Assembly: GCA_001724245.1 (NCBI GenBank)
Contig: MEDX01000009.1
Location: forward strand, 1-64,000
DNA length: 64,000 nt
Direction of reading: 5' to 3'
Origin: Fonticula-like sp. SCN 57-25
Taxonomy: Eukaryota; Nucleariida; Rotosphaerida
Numbering within the stretch: the first letter of the stretch is position 1; every line of letters starts with the position of its first letter. Positions 46,930 through 57,695 of this stretch are shown piece after piece. The position numbers were made by a program, and so were the translations under genes. The notes below the pieces were generated by a model that made no database searches, was not told the DNA's origin, and was given only the letters and a program-made list of their open reading frames with translations.

Positions 46930-48225
46930 TCACTTGAGCGACGGGAACGCCGACTGGTCGTTGACGTTCGGGACGGCAGCGTTGTTGGAACGCGGGCGCG
47001 GCGTCGAGTTGGCGGGGGCAGCACCAGGGGTGCGGCCACCACGACCGCGGCCGGCGAAGCCACCACGGCCCTCAGAGCGAGGGGCCTCGGAGCGCCGCGA
47101 GTCAAGCAGGGGCTTGAACTCTACGTTGATGGTCTGGACAACCTTGCGGTCCTTGGCGACGGCAGCCTTCTTGGCGGTCTCCTTCTTGGCGAAGAGGGCC
47201 TCCTCCTCGACGCGGGTAACAAGAACCTGGTTCTTGAACGAGTCCTGGCCCTCGTTGGCAACGCGGGCAGCGGGAAGCTCATAGGCGGGCTTCTGGACAA
47301 GGAGCGACTGCTTGTACTGCTCAAGGGTCTTGAACTTGGCATCCTCGTCGTCCTCGACCTTGGCGGGGGCCTCGACCTCCTCGACGGCCTCAGTCTTCTC
47401 CTGGGTGAGCTCGGCAACGGTGGCCGGCTCAGCATCGTCGGTCTTCTCGGCCTTGCCGAGGGTCATGTTGCTGGCCTTCTCCGACGTCTTGTGGGTGGCG
47501 CTGTGGCGATCGTACTCGCGCTTGCCACGGGCAGCCTGGTTGGCAGCACGGCCGCCGCGGCCGCCGTTCTTGTTGCCGCGGAACTCGCCACGGGCTCCAG
47601 GCTTGGAGTCGGGGAGATCGGCGCCCTCAGTGACGGCGACGGTGCCCTCCGTGCGGCGGGGGGGACGCTCCGAGCGCGGGCGGTCTAGATCGCGTCAAGA
47701 AAAAGGAGGGAAAAAGGTTGACGAGGTTAGACATCGAAACAAATGAGCGGAAACAACATGAAAACAAAAGAGATTGCGGAGGGCAGAAACATCACAAGAA
47801 TAATGCCTCAGGGTCAAAAAAGGTGTTTTCATCAATATTCAACAACTTAGTACGAATAGACAAAGCATCAGTGGCACCAGGGGGTGTTCCTGGCTGTGTC
47901 ATCGCCATGGCGGCGACGCAACCAATCCATCCGCGCCTGTGAAGTGGCATCCGCGCCGCATCCAGCATCCCCAGTCATCCAAAACGCCCGCATCCATCCT
48001 CAAACGTCACGTACCGGTGCGGGGGGGGCGCTCAGAGCGCTGGGTCTGACCCTGCTGGCGGAAGCCAGCCTCGGCATCAGCCTTGGTCATCTTGGGAGCA
48101 CGCTGGACCTTGGGGGCAGCAGGCTGGGCAGCCGGCGCCGCCTTGGGGGCGGCAGCCTGGACGGCCGGAGCCGCAGCCACCTCGTCATCGCCCTCAATGA
48201 GAAGCCCCACGAAGCGATTCGCCAT
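46930..48225 (-). CDS. STM1: STM1/SERBP1-family ribosome-associated protein
   Basis: Two exons: 48015-48225 and 46930-47684, with a 330-nt intron. It begins MANRFVGLLIEGDDE, close to the start of fungal Stm1 (few changes in xNPFDLLGND-type leader). The body has RGKREYDRHSATHKTSEKA, the conserved region of the HABP4/PAI-RBP1 family that lies in the mRNA channel of idle ribosomes, then a lysine/glutamate-rich stretch and an arginine/glycine-rich tail (RGGFAGRGRGGRTPGAAP) ending QSAFPSLK. The protein preserves and silences 80S ribosomes. It diverges from RQC1 through a 169-bp spacer with one TCACGTGA box. The intron is unusually long for this genome and carries a candidate snoRNA. Confidence 0.9.
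47804..47876 (-). ncRNA. Candidate C/D-box snoRNA in the STM1 intron
   Basis: Read in the STM1 sense, a 4-bp terminal stem (TGCC, 47873-47876; GGCA, 47804-47807) encloses a C-like box CTGATGC (about 47865-47871), an internal C'-like TGATGAA (47828-47834) preceded by a D'-like TTGA (47839-47842), and a D box CTGA (47808-47811). Total length is about 73 nt, right for a C/D snoRNA. The C box is imperfect and no target is proven. Introns of ribosome-related genes are classic snoRNA hosts. This is a weak, pattern-based call. Confidence 0.25.
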
Positions 48226-48337
48226 GGTGGTGGATGCTTCCAACTACCGTACTACGCGGATGGCTGGGATGACGCAGAGGACGAGCCCGGAACGAGGATG
48301 CCCCTGCAATGTCACCCCTCGCATGCGATTTTTGATC

Positions 48338-48343
48338 ACGTGA
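48338..48343. promoter_or_regulatory. CACGTG box in the STM1/RQC1 promoter
   Basis: GATCACGTGATT within the 169-bp divergent spacer, 52 bp before RQC1 and 113 bp before STM1. TCACGTGA form. Predicted site only. Confidence 0.45.
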
Positions 48344-48394
48344 TTTATTCACCGTCAGCATTGTGGTTGCGCAAGTGCAAGTGTCACGTCGATC

Positions 48395-50844
48395 ATGGCA
48401 GGGCGGGCGCAGAGACGCGTAGCGCAGCGACAGGAGCAGCTGCGAATGGCTGCCGTTACCCAGCCGGAGAGCAAGGGGTCGGATGAGGATGAGGATGAGG
48501 ATGAGCAGGAGGACATTCGCCCGGTTCGCAAGGCGCAGCCCAGCGCGTTCGCCATGGTGCGATTCCACATTGCTGGATGTGGATGTTTAAACGATGACTA
48601 GCTCGAGGTAGAGGAGGCCGAGTCTGAGGATGAGCAGGAGGAAGAGGTCGCGCAGACACGCCCACCCGCGCCGAAACCGGTCCAGGCGCCGTCCAGCAGC
48701 AAGCAAAAGAAGAAGAAGAAAAAGGGCGGCAAGGCACCGCCTCCCGCCGAAGACGATGACGAGTTTGGGGATCTGGCACTCCAGCCCGAGGCCACCTCCG
48801 AAACGTCGGACCAGAGCAAAGCGTTGCCGAGCCTTTCTGTTCTTCAGGACGCGTACCGCTTGTTGTTCAAGGTGGACACTCGGCACCTCAACTCCAACGC
48901 CGAGCTGCGCCGCCTATTCGGCTCGCGAATTGTCAACACTCCGCAAGCGACAGGCAGCCCTCGCCGGTGCGCCTTATTATTAATATTTTTGTGTGTTTAA
49001 CGCGCGCCTTTGCTTAGAGGTGCGCCTATTCGCCGCGCAAAGTCGATCCTCGTCGAGCCGTCCCCCGACTGGGGCATCATCGAGTCGGCGGGCATCAACA
49101 TGGAATTCCTCGGAACCCATCTAGGTTCGCCGCCTCAATCGACGTTTTATGCTTTGCTAATACAAATTAAATAGGCGCCTCGCAGTTTGGCTATGTCTAC
49201 TCGAACGCGTACCGCGACGTCCAGCTCCAATTCCTCAATCTTGTCGAGACGCTCGACCCCAACTCTATCATGCAGCTGCACCGCCTGTACCCCTTCCACG
49301 TCGAGTCGCTTCTGGTGCTCTCGGACGTGTGCCGGCACTCGGGCGACCACGCGATGGCGACGGACCTCGTTGGTGCGCCTTTTTTGGTTGCCATACCTTG
49401 CCACTGACCCGCATTTAGAGCGCGCGCTGTTTGTCCTGGAGCGCGGCTTCCACCCCCTGTTCAATGTCGCCAATGGCCTTTCCCGCCTGCCCTACGCGCG
49501 GGTCGAGAACCGCTCCCTGTACCTCGCGCTCTTCCGCCAAATCCTCAGCCTCGGCAACCGCGGCTGCTGGCGGACGGGCCTCGAGTTTTGCAAGCTGCTC
49601 ATGTCGTACGTCGCCATGTGCAGCAAGCGCGCTCGTGCTTACCGACGAGCTTAGGCTTGACCCGACAACCGACCCGCTCGGTGTTTTGCTTGCAATTGAC
49701 TTTTACGCGCTCCGCGCTGGCGAGCACGAGTACTTTTTGGTGCGCTCTTTTGATACATTTTCAAAGCAACTAAACTAGCCTTGTCTCTATCCAGTCGCTG
49801 TACGAGACGCTTGTAGTGGCCAAAGAGCTCTTCTTTTTGCCGAATCTCCGGTACAGCTATGCGCTGGCCACGTTCCGCCGCGAGGCCGCCGCCGGCGACG
49901 ACGAGCACGCGGTCTCGTCGGTGCTGTTGCTCGAAGCCATGACGGCGTTCCCCAGCGTTGTGCCGCTGCTCGTCGAGGCGTGCGGCGCCGCAGCGCTCCC
50001 GCGGTCCTTTAACAGCATGGTCCAGGCAGCGACATGGTGCGCCACATGGCCTATTGGTAGCTCTGACTGACACTTGCCGCCCTTTTCTCATCATTTTTTC
50101 TTCTTTCAAAGCCCGCCGAGCCTGCACATGCTTTGCGTGGTGATGGTCGAGCGCGGCTCGTCGCTCTGGAAGGAGCCCGAGGTCCTCGAGTGGTGGCGCG
50201 GCGTTGCCCTGGGCCTCCTCGAGCGCCCCGACGGCGTCGCTGAGATGGACGACTTTCGCAGGACGTCTTTCCGCGGCACGCCACTCAGCATCTACCGCCA
50301 CGTGGTTATTTCAGGTTCGCCGCCGCCGCCGCCCTTTTCTGTAGCTAACATTGCTATGATAGACTATAAAAAGTCGTCCACGCTGGTGCCGCCCGAAGTG
50401 GCGAGCTCGGGATTCCGCTCGTACGACCCTTTCCCGCCGGCCGACTCGTACACGCACTACCAGGTCCCCCTCAACTGTACGTGTGAAGCACATAATATGT
50501 ATATCTGATTCCTGACGCTCTGGTTGCTAGATCAAGGGATGGGAAGCCGGCCGCAGTTTGAGGAAGAGTCGGTTGCGTCGGTCGTGCAGTCGTTCCTGAT
50601 GAGCTTTTTGCCCGTCCCGGCGGACCAAGCCGCTCGCGGGATGGTACGCTTTGCCATAAAAGGTGATTCATGACTCACCCTTTTTTAACAGCAACAGGTC
50701 GCGCAGATGCCCGTGCAGCTGCTGGACGCGCTCCGGAACATGCGGCTGCCGGCGGGGAACGCGGCAGAGAACAATGACGAGGTCGAGTTTGCCGACCAGG
50801 ATAACGGCGATAATGACTGGGAGGAGGAAGAGGGCGCTGAATGA
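48395..50844 (+). CDS. RQC1: RQC1/TCF25 ribosome quality control factor
   Basis: Multi-exon gene starting MAGRAQRRVAQRQEQLRMAA. The N-terminal part is acidic (a GATGAG repeat at about 48482-48508 encodes alternating Asp/Glu), then strongly basic (KQKKKKKKGGKAP). The TCF25 core follows: PDWGIIESAGINMEFLG, LYPFHVESLLVLSDVCRHSG, DLVERALFVLERGFHPLFN, DPLGVLLAIDFYALRAGEH and PNLRYSYALATFR, all hallmark segments of the helical TPR-like domain. The C-terminus is acidic. Rqc1 works with Ltn1 and Rqc2 to promote ubiquitin-chain formation on stalled nascent chains for Cdc48 extraction. VMS1, from the same pathway, is also in this window. Introns of about 40-50 nt interrupt it at least nine times. Confidence 0.94.
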
Positions 50845-51105
50845 GGCATAAAAGTGTGATTTCTGTTAGAGGGGCGAATGTACGGTAGAATTTGTAGGCA
50901 TATAAAGATTGATAAAGCCAATGGTGATGGTGATTGTGGCCAGGCCATGCGTCCTTCGACCTTACCAAAGCGACTCAAAAATTAAACTAAAATAGGGGTA
51001 ATGATCTGCTCAAAAGTCCAATAGAAAGTACGTTTATGTATAGGGGCAATGAGGGCATTTTGAATGTATACACAAATAGCAAAACACAGAATCACGATCA
51101 GATAA

Positions 51106-53830
51106 TTACATGTCTCTTTCGTTGTGGCGGCGGCCAAACTCGGGGCGACGCGCGCCCGGCGCCTTCCAATCGCGGCGGGTCTCATTCAGGTCCTGCCCGA
51201 AGGGCGTGCGCGGCCGCTCCGAGCGTTCAAACGCGGGGCGATCATACCCGCCACGGCGCTCACCGTCAAAGCCGCCACGGCGCTCACCACGGCGGTCTCC
51301 GCCAAAGCCGCCACGACGCTCGCCATCGCCGCGGCGTTCACCGCCAAAGCCGCCACGACGCTCACCATCGCCACGGCGTTCACCACCAAAGCCGCCGCGC
51401 CTCTCACCATCGAAACCGCCGCGGCGCTCAGTATCAAATCCACCGCGACGCTCACCGCCTCGGCGCTCACCATCAAATGGGCGATCACCGCCACGACGCT
51501 CACCATCGAATCCTCCACGGCGCTCACCACCAAATCCGCCCCGGCGCTCTCCACCGAAGCCACCGCTGCGCTCACCATTGAAGCCACCACGGCGCTCTCC
51601 ATCGAATCCACCACGGCGCTCGCCATCAAAGCCGCCACGGCGTTCACCACCACGACGCTCGCCATCGAATCCGCGCTCGCCACCAAACCCGCCGCGCCTC
51701 TCGCCATCACCACGGCGCTCACCGCCACGGCGTTCACCGTCAAATCCGCCGCGATTCTCACCACCAAATCCACCGCGGCGCTCACCGCCAAAGCCGCCAC
51801 GGCGATCTCCGCCGCTGCGACGTTCGCGGTCACCGTCGTCCCTGCGCGGGCGGTCAAAGCGCGGGCGCTCATCGCCGTACCCGCGGCGCCCACCGCGGCT
51901 CGACCTCGCCGGCGCGCCAGAGTCAAAGCGCGCACGCGGCCTCTCCTTCTTCACCCTCTTTTCATCTTCGTCATCATCGTCGTCCTCGTCCTCGTCGGCC
52001 GCCGCGCGCCTCGGCCGCTGCCCGGCCGCGTACCGCTCCTCGATGCCAATCTCCATGTCGCGCTTGAGGCGCTCGACGGTGGGCCGCGTGGCCTCATCTG
52101 CAATCATGACGGCCGTGCCCGCCTCGTGCGCGCGCCTCGCGAGTCGCCCCGCAATGTGGACGTACGACGCCTGCGCGCCGTCGAGGCGGTCAATGACAAA
52201 GACGTGCGAGAGGCCCGTCGTGTCGATGCCGCGGATTGTGCTCTCCGACGACAGCCAGAGGCCCGGGCCGGGGAAGGCGTCCGAGCGAGCGGGGCTGCGG
52301 AAGGCCGACGTCAGGCGCGCCTTGAGGTCAATGCCGCGCGTGTCTGTCGGGCCAATCACGCGAGAAGTGACGGCAGAATCCTGGCTGGCGTCATTTGTGG
52401 CGTCATGGTCCCGGTCAATCTTGATATCATCCTGCTGCTGCTGCTGCTGCTGGGTAGGGTCCTGCTTGGCACCCGGCGCGCGCAGGAGAGAGTCGAGGAG
52501 GCGCACTTCGAGGCCGTGCGCGCGAAGGCGCTTGGCGGTCGACTGAAGGCCGGCCATGTCGTTGCGGAAGATGATGGCTGACGTCGGCTGCATCTCCTTG
52601 ACAACGTCCACGAGGGCGGCCGTCTTAGCCTCCTCGCCCTCGGCGTACACGCAGAGGTGCTTCACAGAGGGGGCGCTCGCAATGTTGCTCCCGAGAGTGA
52701 TGTGCTTGGTGACACCGCCGGCGGGAAGCCATCCAGCGCGCCTGCGACGAAAAGCAGGTCAGAAAAAGGAGACTAAGAACCAATAAGCGCACTTTAGCTC
52801 GCTGCGCGTCGGCGAGTTGAGCGTCGCTGAGCTTACCGCAACGAGGCAGTCCTTGCTAACGACGTCGCGCACCTGCTTGAGGAAAGCAGAGCCGGCGGGC
52901 GGGTGCTCGGTGCGGTTCTTGCGGGCGCGCAGCGTTGCATACCTACTATTCGGCTACGGAAAAGGCAAACACGGTGAGCGACAGGCACAGCACACGCACA
53001 AGCGCACCTTGAGCACGGCATCGCCCTCGTCCACAATAACAAGCTCGACCTGCGACAGGTCGATGCGCTTCGCCTGCAAGAGATCGGTCAGGCGCGTGGC
53101 CGTTCCGATCAGCGTGTGGGGTGCGTGCGCCTTTAGATCATTCTAGACAAGGATCAGCGGACGCAGCAAAGAGATCACGCAACGTACGTCCTGGTCAATA
53201 AGCTCGGCGGGCGAGCCGCGGTACGCCACCTGGACGTACGGCTTGAGGCGATCCAACAGGCCGGCGGGATCCGATCCCCCGAGGTTGTCCGCGTGGGCGT
53301 CGGCGAGCATGTGCGCCGTCCAGCTGTGAAGCTGCCACGAGAGCTCGCGCGTCGGGACGACAATGAGCGTCTTAATAGCGCCGCGGCCGCTGATGCCGCC
53401 GTTGGGCTGCTGCTGGGTCGCGAGAAGAAGGCGCTGCGCAGCGACGACCATCAGGCCGAGCGACTTGCCCGTACCAGTGTCAGCACGGAGAGCAACATTC
53501 TGGCCACTACAAGCATCATGGTCAATACAAAGAGAAAGGCTGCTAAATTAAATGAGCGCACGCAAGCAGGCGGGGGATGGTCTTGGCCTGCGCCGGCGTG
53601 GGGCTGATCACGCCGAGGCGACCAAGCGAGCTCACCAGCGACGGCATGACACCGAGCTGGCTAAACGAAGAGGGAACGGCATCGGAATCGGGGCTCTGCT
53701 GCGATTCCGTCTCAGTGCTCAGCTCGGCAAGGGCGGCGCGCGCGTCTGCGGCTGCCGACGCCCCGGCGGAGAGCGCGCGGCGCTGATGCATTAGCACGGC
53801 CGACCGCCATGCGCCCGTGAGACGCAGCAT
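51106..53830 (-). CDS. Divergent DEAD-box RNA helicase with RGG tail, probably mitochondrial
   Basis: Minus-strand gene from the ATG at 53830: MLRLTGAWRSAVLMHQRRAL, a likely mitochondrial presequence. The Q-motif region (LGVISPTPAQAKTIPRLL), motif I (ALRADTGTGKS), motif Ia (VVPTRELSWQ), motif Ib-like region, and motif II as VDEGDAVL instead of DEAD are present; motif III is SSATL. The C-terminal RecA domain has the RGID-type motif V (TIRGIDTTGLSHV) and a weak motif VI (HIAGRLARRAHEAG). An acidic patch (DEDEDDDDDEDE) precedes a tail of about 200 residues made of GERRGGF-type RGG units. RNA unwinding or chaperoning is expected. The DEGD box and the altered motif VI suggest altered ATPase kinetics. 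Exon edges at 53,000-53,500 are approximate. Confidence 0.87.
51235..51845 (-). repeat. RGG tandem repeat array in the helicase tail
   Basis: About 600 bp of degenerate 21-27-bp units encode (F)(D/G)GERRGG repeats. Long open frames on the opposite strand (translating as PPRRSP or alternating Ala/Thr) are a by-product of this repeat. Copies vary at third positions, so the array is not brand new. Confidence 0.85.
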
Positions 53831-53839
53831 GGTGGTGAT

Positions 53840-53845
53840 CACGTG
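53840..53845. promoter_or_regulatory. CACGTG box before the helicase gene
   Basis: GATCACGTGTAG, 10 bp upstream of the helicase ATG. Predicted site only. Confidence 0.4.
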
Positions 53846-54004
53846 TAGTATGCTGACGCACGATTTCGTGTGGAGTTGAAGAAGAGGAGAGTTGGTAGGG
53901 TATATACCAAGGCAGACTCAAAGTATATTAAAATGAAATGATGTACAAACACTTAACAAAAACATAACACTTAACTAGCGCGTCACTCGCAGACCTTTTC
54001 GCTC

Positions 54005-56368
54005 CTACAAAAAGTTTGTCAATCTTGGCGATTTTGTCGGGTCGAGGAACGGCCCCGGGGACACTGTCCTCCGAATAGACTCGAATGCCGGCGGCGCCGG
54101 CGACGCCGACTGCGACCTGTTTATACCCGAAATGCCCGGTAGCGGCGATGGTCCCGATGACCTTGGCGACGGCGATGGCCCCGCCGACCTTGGTGACGGC
54201 GACGGCGACATCGAGTGCGGGTGCCTCGTCGGCGTGATCTCAATGGCGCACGGCGGCGGCGGCTCTGCGACGCCAAAGCGCGCGGCCTCCTCATCGATCC
54301 TGACGAGCTCCGCCTCGAGCCCCTGGCCGACGGCGCGCTCGAGCGTGCTGTCGAGCGCGTGGTCGATCAGGGCGCGGTAGACAAACTCGAGGTCGATGAC
54401 GCTCTTGAGGGTGTCGGGGAGCGGCCCGACGTGCTCGGCAAGCGTGGCGGCGTCCTGGTGGAACATGCTCACGTATTTTGGCCCGAGAAGCTTCTTGTAG
54501 ACGCGCGTCACGTCGGTGCCCACGACAATGCGCATGTCATGGTAGAGGCGGTAGAGCGCGTCCTTGGTGGCGCGGTCGGGGTTGTCGCCGCGCAGGATGA
54601 GCAGCGAAGCAGAGTAGATGCACTCGCGGCCGAGCGTGTAAAGGGACTGCTCGAGAAAGTCGGGGTAGACGCTCACGATACTCGAGCGGACATCGGTGGC
54701 GGCGCGGGCGCGGAGCTCGGCGAGAAAAGTTGGGTTGCACGCGCCCTCAAGGGAGCCAACAACCTCAAGCACTTTGTGCATCTGGGCGAAAATGGGTAAG
54801 ATATGGAACAGAAAACACCACAAAATGGCCATAATTTGCGTACCGTATCGTGCCACTCGCTCAGTCTGCGCGACGGCCAATTCAGCAGCGCATCTCTAAA
54901 TGACACATCCTGCTCAATTCGAGCAAACTCGTGCGCGCGGTCCCTCTCAACGAGCAGCGCATCTTTAATGGCGTCGTGCACGATGGCAAAGAGCGCCACG
55001 TGGGACTCTACGAGCTGCGCGTACAAGATCGACGCCGACCTCGTGACGAACGGCGCAATGATGCTGTCAAGCAGCGGGCGCACCTGCGGCTCGATAAACA
55101 CTTCCCTAAAAAGGTTTTCAATTGACCCGACCGTGTTGATGAAAAGTTCCTTGTTGGTCATGATGACTTCCTCGAGCTCGTCGCGGTCGCGCTGGCACTT
55201 GTCGCTAATCTCGCTCCACATGTCGTGCGCGGAAAGAAGTGCAATTTGCTCAACGTACGCATCAACAACAAGCGCCTTTTCGTCGCTCAGCTCAACATGA
55301 AGCCGCGCAAGAACCGTCGTCCGCAGCCTGCCCAAAGGGAAATATGAGAACATAATTAACATAAAGGCACGGCATACCGCTCAACGACGACAAAGGCCAG
55401 TGCTTCGTGTTCCACAATGTCAGAGTCGACGACGCGCATGCCGTAGGCGGCGAGAAGCTCGCGGTACGCCTTGGCAAACTCGCTCGCCACAAGGGCATCC
55501 GCATTCTTGTAGCCTGTCAACATGATCAGCACGACCAAGAAACAGGGGGTAAAGCTCTCCACCACCAACCCAATCTTCCATAATTCCCCTAGCCACGCCT
55601 CTCAATGACGCGTACCATGCGCCTTGCCGCAAATCTCCTCAAAGGCCTCGAGCCACTGGTCGCGCTCCTCGGCCGTGTCGGCGGAAATGTACCACGTCCG
55701 CATCGTTGACGTGCTCGGGATCAGCGCAAAGCCCAGAGGGCGGTCCTTGATAGGCGAGTGGTCCACGCGGTAGCCTATTTAAACGCACGCAATTTAATTA
55801 AAAAGGCGGTTCGCAGCGGGCGGCGCGCACCCTTGAGCGACATGAAGCCCTTGGGATGCCGCGACGATGGGCGGTCATAGTACTCGACCATGTAATCGGC
55901 CCGCACGACGAGCCATCGCCGACGCCACTGCCGGAACGACCCGCTCTGCTTGGTGATCCAGCCAGACCGAATGATCTCGTGCGTGCTCCCGGAAGCAGGG
56001 CGATGGTCCAGCAGAAAGGTCGCATGGGTCGCACCCTGCGATGCCACGTTAACCGTCAGAAGAGCGGGAGGAGGGAGCGGGCAAGGGAAAAGATGCCGTA
56101 CTTTTAACTCTTCGTCAAGGTGAGCAATAACCGCGTTCCTGTAGTGAGGGACATAGAGCTGCGCGCAGGCATGGTCAGCATCACACGGCGAACCAAGGCC
56201 AGGGCCAACTGGTCGCACCTCCTTGAACTTGTTGAGTACTTCATGAGCGTCAGAGTGGATCTGCTGCGTGTCTTCCACGGTAAGCGGGTTGTCCATCATA
56301 GGCGACGCATAGTCCGCGAGCGTGTCCGACGACGCGCTCATGGAGAGCTGCCGCACGAGCCGCTTCAT
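54005..56368 (-). CDS. PH-domain protein, Niban-like
   Basis: Minus-strand gene starting MKRLVRQLSMSASSDTLADY. After a short leader, LYVPHYRNAVIAHLDEELK is followed by a PH domain: IIRSGWITKQSG, WRRRWLVVRADYMVEYYDRP, and TMRTWYISADTAEERDQWLEAF. The VVRADY segment and the helix before the PH domain resemble the animal Niban (FAM129) layout, and the long helical region after it (RLHVELSDEKALVVDAYVEQ to IEPQVRPLLDSIIAPFV) would fit too. The C-terminus is low complexity with SPSPSPRS repeats. Membrane or phosphoinositide binding is likely; no catalytic domain is visible. The PH domain is secure; the Niban relationship is only suggested. It diverges from PRP38 with about 142 bp between starts. Confidence 0.65.
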
Positions 56369-56510
56369 GGTGCGTAGGGGGCGCGCTCGGTCCGCTCAAT
56401 GCCGCCTTGCACCTTCTTGTTTGGTAAAGATGACGTGTAAAGCGCAGTCATCATTTCAACGGCTTTGAGGCAGCTTTGAGGCATCGAGGGATCGACCGAG
56501 TGACCGGACA

Positions 56511-57496
56511 ATGGCGCCTGCGGAGCGACTGGAGACGTGGGGCAACCCGACGACGATGAACATGAACCAAATTCTCTACCAGAACATCATGAACTCGTCG
56601 TATTTCAAGTCGCTTTAGTACGTACCGCGCGCATGCTCGACCGTGACATGACCGTTTGCTGACTGCGTTGTCAGCGCCCTCAAGACGGTCGACGAGGTTG
56701 TCAACGACATTGTAGACAATGTGACGCATTTGGGTACGGCTGCGACTATTTAAACACTTTCTTTGGCCACCAACGCGCGCGTCTGTTTCAGAGCCCTTTC
56801 TTGCACGCAGCTCGACGGTCTCGTCCGGCATGTGCCTCCTGTTCAAGCTGTGGACACTCAAGGTGACGGTGAATCAGATGACGCGCATGCTCGAGTTTGA
56901 GGGATCCCCCTTTGTCCGCCTCATGGGCTTTTTGTACCTTCGCTACACTTACCCGACCGACAAGCTGCTCGACTGGTTCGCCGATTTTATCGACGACAAC
57001 GAGGAGGTCAAGGTCGACGAGTCGCCTTCAGCCCGCCCCACGTACGCCGCTTTCGTGTGCCAGTTGGCTTGCTACTGACGCCGTGCTCACTTGCAGAACG
57101 GTCGGTGCCGTTGTGCGTCGGCTCCTGACCGAGAAAAAATACTTTACGACGATGCTGCCGACGATCCCCGTCAAGGCCGCCAAGGCCATCGAAGAGTTCC
57201 TCAAGGAGCACCCGCCGCAGGGCGCCGCCGAAAAGGCCGCCGTTTCGAAGGGCCAGGACCGCCGCCGGAGCCGAAGCCGCTCACGGGACCGCCGTCGTAG
57301 TCGCAGCCGCTCAAGAGACCGTCGTCGTAGCCGCAGTCGCTCGAGAGACCGTCGCCGCAGCCGCAGTCGGTCAAGGGACCGCCGCCGCAGTCGTTCAAGG
57401 GATCGCCGCCGCAGCCGAAGCCGCTCGAGGGACCGCCGGAGAAGCCGCTCGGGAGACCGGCGGCGCGACCGGTCCCGCAGCCGCGATCGCCGTTGA
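56511..57496 (+). CDS. PRP38-family spliceosomal protein (PRPF38B-like) with RS tail
   Basis: Four short introns or fewer. It begins MAPAERLETWGNPTTMNMNQ, then ILYQNIMNSSYFKSLYALKT, EVVNDIVDNVTHLEPFLA, GMCLLFKLWTLKVTVNQMTR and GFLYLRYTYPTDKLLDWFAD. These are the conserved PRP38 helices, and they align better with the PRPF38B branch (VTHLEPF, DWFADFIDD) than with yeast Prp38. The C-terminal third is an arginine-serine domain of RRRSRSRSRD-type repeats. The protein belongs to the U4/U6.U5 tri-snRNP B-complex stage of splicing. A working, intron-dependent genome explains its presence. The stop is TGA at 57494-57496. Confidence 0.9.
57255..57485 (+). repeat. RS-domain repeat in the PRP38-like gene
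   Basis: Tandem units of 24-30 bp encode DRRRSRSRSR and variants, giving an RS domain of about 75 residues. It is in frame, coding, and variable in synonymous positions. Confidence 0.85.
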
Positions 57497-57695
57497 GTGT
57501 TGCCCTTGTAGGCGTTGAGCATAACAATTGTTTAATAAATACTGCATAATATCCATGAAGGAATATTGTGATGTAAACTCATGACATCATCATAAAAAAG
57601 GAATCCACATGTGAGCCTGAATGTATTGCGAATATGAATAACTTTATTTACGAAACATCAACAACGTAATAATACAAATAATACACGTCGGCCCC

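Noticed and set aside
51235-51845. Regularly spaced repeats resembling a CRISPR array
   Set aside because: Units are in frame, degenerate and encode RGG motifs; there are no unique spacers or cas genes, and the genome is eukaryotic.
51110-52581. Two plus-strand frames of about 480 codons (PPRRSP- and Ala/Thr-rich)
   Set aside because: They are the reverse complement of the helicase and its RGG repeats; the translations have no domain content.
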